Of a stretch of 64,000 nt of DNA, positions 61,201 to 64,000 are shown piece by piece. The notes under the pieces were generated by a model. The model was not told the DNA's origin. It saw nothing but the letters and a program-made list of their open reading frames with translations, and ran no database searches. Every line of letters begins with the position of its first letter. Position 1 is the stretch's first letter. The stretch spans positions 1 to 64,000 of the forward strand of contig JADJPG010000009.1 of NCBI GenBank assembly GCA_016713365.1, in the 5' to 3' direction. Both the position numbers and the translations under genes were made by a program. Source of the stretch: Verrucomicrobiota bacterium (GTDB taxonomy: Bacteria; Verrucomicrobiota; Verrucomicrobiia; Limisphaerales; JADJPG01).

Positions 61201-63738
61201 GGTTCGTGCCCGCGAGAATCGGGCCCGAAGCAATGCTGAGCGTCGGGCTCTTCGCAAACTGGCCTTCAATCCAGTGGTAACGGCCGTTCACCCACTTCTT
61301 CATCTCGCTGATGATGCCGGCGTAGTTGGTGGGCCGCACGTAATCGACGTCCCAGTTCGGAGGGCCGTTCGGATTCGGCCAGTGATACACACCGAGCAGT
61401 TGCGTGTTGTACTTGGAGTAATTGCGCGTCACCGGGCTGCTGGGCGCGCCGTTGTCGGTGAGCAGGTTTGCGACTTCATCAATGCGAGCGAGCAGTCGCG
61501 GGCCGTTGAAGACATTGGTTCGAAGCTCGCCCCAGCGATCAGCGATCTTCTGGCGGAAATCGGGATCACCCGGACCATTGGCGTGGCCGCTGGGAACGAC
61601 CGTGGCGTTGCCGTAAATCAGGCGACGCAGCCAGATGTGTTCGGCTGAAGTCATGCCCTGACTTTGTACCGCCCAATACCAGCCATTGGTCTTGCCGCCT
61701 TCGAGATAGTCCGCGTTGCCGAAGCTCAGGTTCCAATCCCAGATCGGCTCCGGCTTCACCTTGCCGTTGCGGTCCTTGCGGTAATAGCTGCTCAGGCGGT
61801 AACCGTCGATCTGCTTGGGGAACTCGACAATCCAGTGCTGGTCGACGAAGGCATCGACATCGATGTAGGCGGAGTAATGGTTGGCGCCCGTGCGCGTCAG
61901 CCAGTCGGGGGAATAGAGGTTCGTTTCCAGGCGGTTGAGGTAGCTGCGCAGCCACTGGACTTGAGGATGGTTCACGTTGTTGTTCACTTCACGCGGTTTG
62001 GGCTCGTGAAGTTTCAGGCCCTGAGCGGCGAAGCCATTGTGACCGGTGGTGCTGAAGTTGAGGTCGCCGGCGCTGTCCTTGTCCTTCTTGAACATGTAGC
62101 CGCCGGTGATCGCCGGCTCGTTGGTGTGCGATGGCGTCAGCTTCGTGATGTCCACGCGGTCCTTGCCGGCCTCGATCTTCTCGACCAACAGCATCACGCC
62201 GTAGTAATCGCCGGGGTACGAGAGCTTGGCGCCACCTTCATCGCGGAAAACCTCCACCAAACGGCGGCGCACGGAGTAATGACCCATCTGCTCGAACAAC
62301 TCGAACGCAAGGAAGTCGTTCATCATGCACTTGTCCGTCCATGGATTGCGAAGTTTCCAATCCGCCTCAGCCGGCATGCCGAGGATGGAGACGTCGATGT
62401 CATTCTGGAGATCATCGTTGATCTCCACGTTGTAGGGTCGCTTGGCCCAGCCGGCGCTCGTCTGGCCGAAGCCCTCGAACTGCGCGTTGCCGAGAAAGTC
62501 CGGAGCGTGTTCGAACGATGCGCGACCACGGACGGTGTCGAAGACCGCGAACGTGCCTTTGGTGCGATTCGTCGATCCGCTGACCTGATCGGAAACAATT
62601 GTGCGGCCCTCGCTGCTCAGGATGAGGATGGGAAGGTTGGAGTTGAAGGTGCGGGTCGTGGAATCGAGCAGGATGATGTTACGCGAACGAACCGGTCCGG
62701 GGAAGAAGCCCGCCTGGAATACACGGGCTTTCACCGTCACGTTGCCAATGAGGGTGAGCGGGCCGGTGTAAATCGTCGAAGTCGCCGAGGGCAGCGTGCC
62801 ATTCGTCGTGTAGCGAATGGTCGCGCCAACCGGAGCCGAGATTTCCAGGGTCAAAGAGTTATTGGTGTAGATGCCGCTGTCCCAGGAAAAAACCGGCTCG
62901 GCCGAGAAGCCCACGCCGGTCGTGGGATTCTGCGCGCCGGGCGATGCGGTTAAGAAGTAACCGAGGATGTCCGGATCAACGGCGTCCCGGCCGTAGGTGA
63001 TGTCCCCGTACTGCACTGGGTAGCCGTTGAACGCCGAGATTACGCTGGTGGCCGGATTGACGAGCGCCAGATAGCTCCCGGCATTCTTGCTGATCTTGAA
63101 GTTGGTATGCAGCGGGGCGAGGGCGTTGGTCCTGTTCTTCTCGGAGGCCCAGACAACGAGATATTTGTTCGCCGCGAGGGTGACGGCCGGGAATCGCCAT
63201 TTGGTGCGGTTGGTGGACACGTCGGTGAGGAACCAGCCCGCGAGGTCCGCATCAGCCGGGCCGGGATTGTAAATCTCGATCCAGTCAGCACGCGTGCCGT
63301 CCTCGTCTTGAATACCGTTCTCATTGTCGGCCATGAACTCGGAGACGACCAAGGTCGAAGGCCCGCCATTCGGGTCCAGAGTGTAGATCCAGTTCCCGCC
63401 CGCAAACGGCACCGGGCTCCCCGAGAGGTCGGTTATCCCGTGGCCGGCTGCCCACGCCACGGAGACCACGCCGGTGGGCGGTTGCGGGAAGCTAAATTGA
63501 TACTCGAGCGTCGACACCTGAGCAGATTCGTCGCAGCGGAATTGTTGATCACCAGATCGGCCGCATCCACATTGGTGACGCCCTCGCTGAAGACCACGCT
63601 CACAAAGCGAAGCTCGCGCACCGTGGCGTCCGGCGGCGGGCTGGTGACGATTACGGTGGGTTCAGCGGCCCGCAGCGATGCGGTCAAGGCGAAGACGAGT
63701 GCGGCGACGTGCCAATGGAATTTCTGAAGGCTTTGCAT
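58232..63738 (-). pseudogene. Giant CotH-kinase/lamin-tail secreted protein 2, broken by a 1-nt deletion
   Basis: From MQSLQKFHWHVAALVFALTASLRAAE the signal peptide and SbsA-like Ig domain (VTSPPPDATVRELRFVSVVFSEG) are read up to NLL; at 63520 the frame is lost. Adding one C gives NLLQVSTLEYQFSFPQPPTG, matching NVVQNNPREYTFQFPAPPTG of the paralogue. Then follow a lamin-tail domain, a chitobiase-type strand pair (IRYTTNGTLPS), the CotH kinase (YPGDYYGVMLLVEKIEAG, DWNLSFGNADYLEGGKTNG), further lamin-tail domains, three Ig domains, calcium loops (DSDRDGIPNVVEQ, DLDLDGMSNRAEYVAGTDP) and the beta end module. The restored length is 1835 residues. It lacks the galactose-binding-like N-terminal domain of protein 1. 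Both are exported; function unknown. Confidence 0.88.
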
Positions 63739-64000
63739 GGGAACAAGCGTTGGAAGTTTGAACAACATCGGCGTGCTTCTGGTGACAGTGAGCAACACGG
63801 AATTTGGGTCTAGTGAGAACCGTTTCTAAATAACACGCACCCAACTTCGGGGATAGGGGAATATTTCGATTTCTCTCCGAGCCCTACATCCGGCAGGAAC
63901 TCGCCAGTCGATGGACCTAAAATCGCGTGCCACACCACATCCAGCGCACGAATCGTCACCGTCGCGTCACCGGAATTTTACCACCTCCGTTCCCACCGTC
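63739..64000. other. Upstream region of CotH gene 2
   Basis: About 260 bp to the window end, not coding. It should hold the promoter of CotH gene 2 on the minus strand. No promoter, RNA gene or repeat was recognised. Confidence 0.4.

Overview
The window looks like a chromosomal segment of a GC-rich bacterium of the PVC superphylum, most likely a Verrucomicrobiota member near the Pedosphaera/Limisphaerales lineage. This rests on: a double-length UvrA (a form known from Chlamydiae and relatives); a 51-residue small basic protein of the Planctomycetes/Verrucomicrobia/Chlamydiae type; two giant CotH/lamin-tail secreted proteins with a recurring C-terminal calcium-loop plus beta module; and many genes without a clear Shine-Dalgarno sequence. 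The lineage is inferred from gene content; no 16S gene is present.

Layout. 1-7.5 kb: end of a ClC chloride channel, then mtnP and ctpA (minus), a cyclic-nucleotide-binding protein, a Ski2-like helicase and a frameshifted xthA. 7.6-13.9 kb: a 2060-residue tandem UvrA carrying at least seven in-frame palindromic or heptad-repeat insertions. 13.9-17 kb: lipoprotein hydrolase, Uma2 protein, zincin, rpmB, and smpB/rpoZ (minus). 17.1-23.3 kb: a frameshifted alpha-2-macroglobulin with an intact CTEQ thioester. 23.5-26.6 kb: small membrane, gamma-carbonic anhydrase, SRPBCC and caspase-like genes. 26.6-33.5 kb: a tightly packed minus-strand cluster running small basic protein, pseudouridine synthase, SH3 protein, folD, two unknowns, LysM-TPR lipoprotein, unknown, ABC ATPase. 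33.8-36.4 kb: MshEN-TPR protein plus PilB/GspE ATPase. 36.6-45 kb: argJ, two lipoproteins (one a CE15-like esterase), Uma2, a YncE/phosphoesterase lipoprotein, tRNA-His and a ceramidase-like protein. 45.3-51.7 kb: a secreted beta-rich protein, gmhB, a DUF3473 polysaccharide deacetylase, kdsB (frameshifted) and pyrG. gmhB and kdsB supply heptose and Kdo for LPS, so the cell is Gram-negative. 51.9-63.7 kb: two tandem CotH giants of about 2000 and 1835 residues, each split by a small deletion.

Two observations stand out. (1) Short palindromic and heptanucleotide-phased repeats occur between genes and in frame inside uvrA, argJ, the macroglobulin gene and probably ctpA. They resemble in principle the Rickettsia palindromic elements, but have a distinct design: inverted arms made of 7-nt units, sometimes around a GC-rich hairpin, plus a second family with GGAGCGC...GCGCTCC arms. 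(2) Five otherwise well-conserved long genes (xthA, macroglobulin, kdsB, both CotH genes) are each broken by one 1-2 nt deletion. Restoring the missing bases gives full-length proteins whose lengths are exact multiples of three. Uncorrected sequencing or assembly indels explain this better than gene decay.
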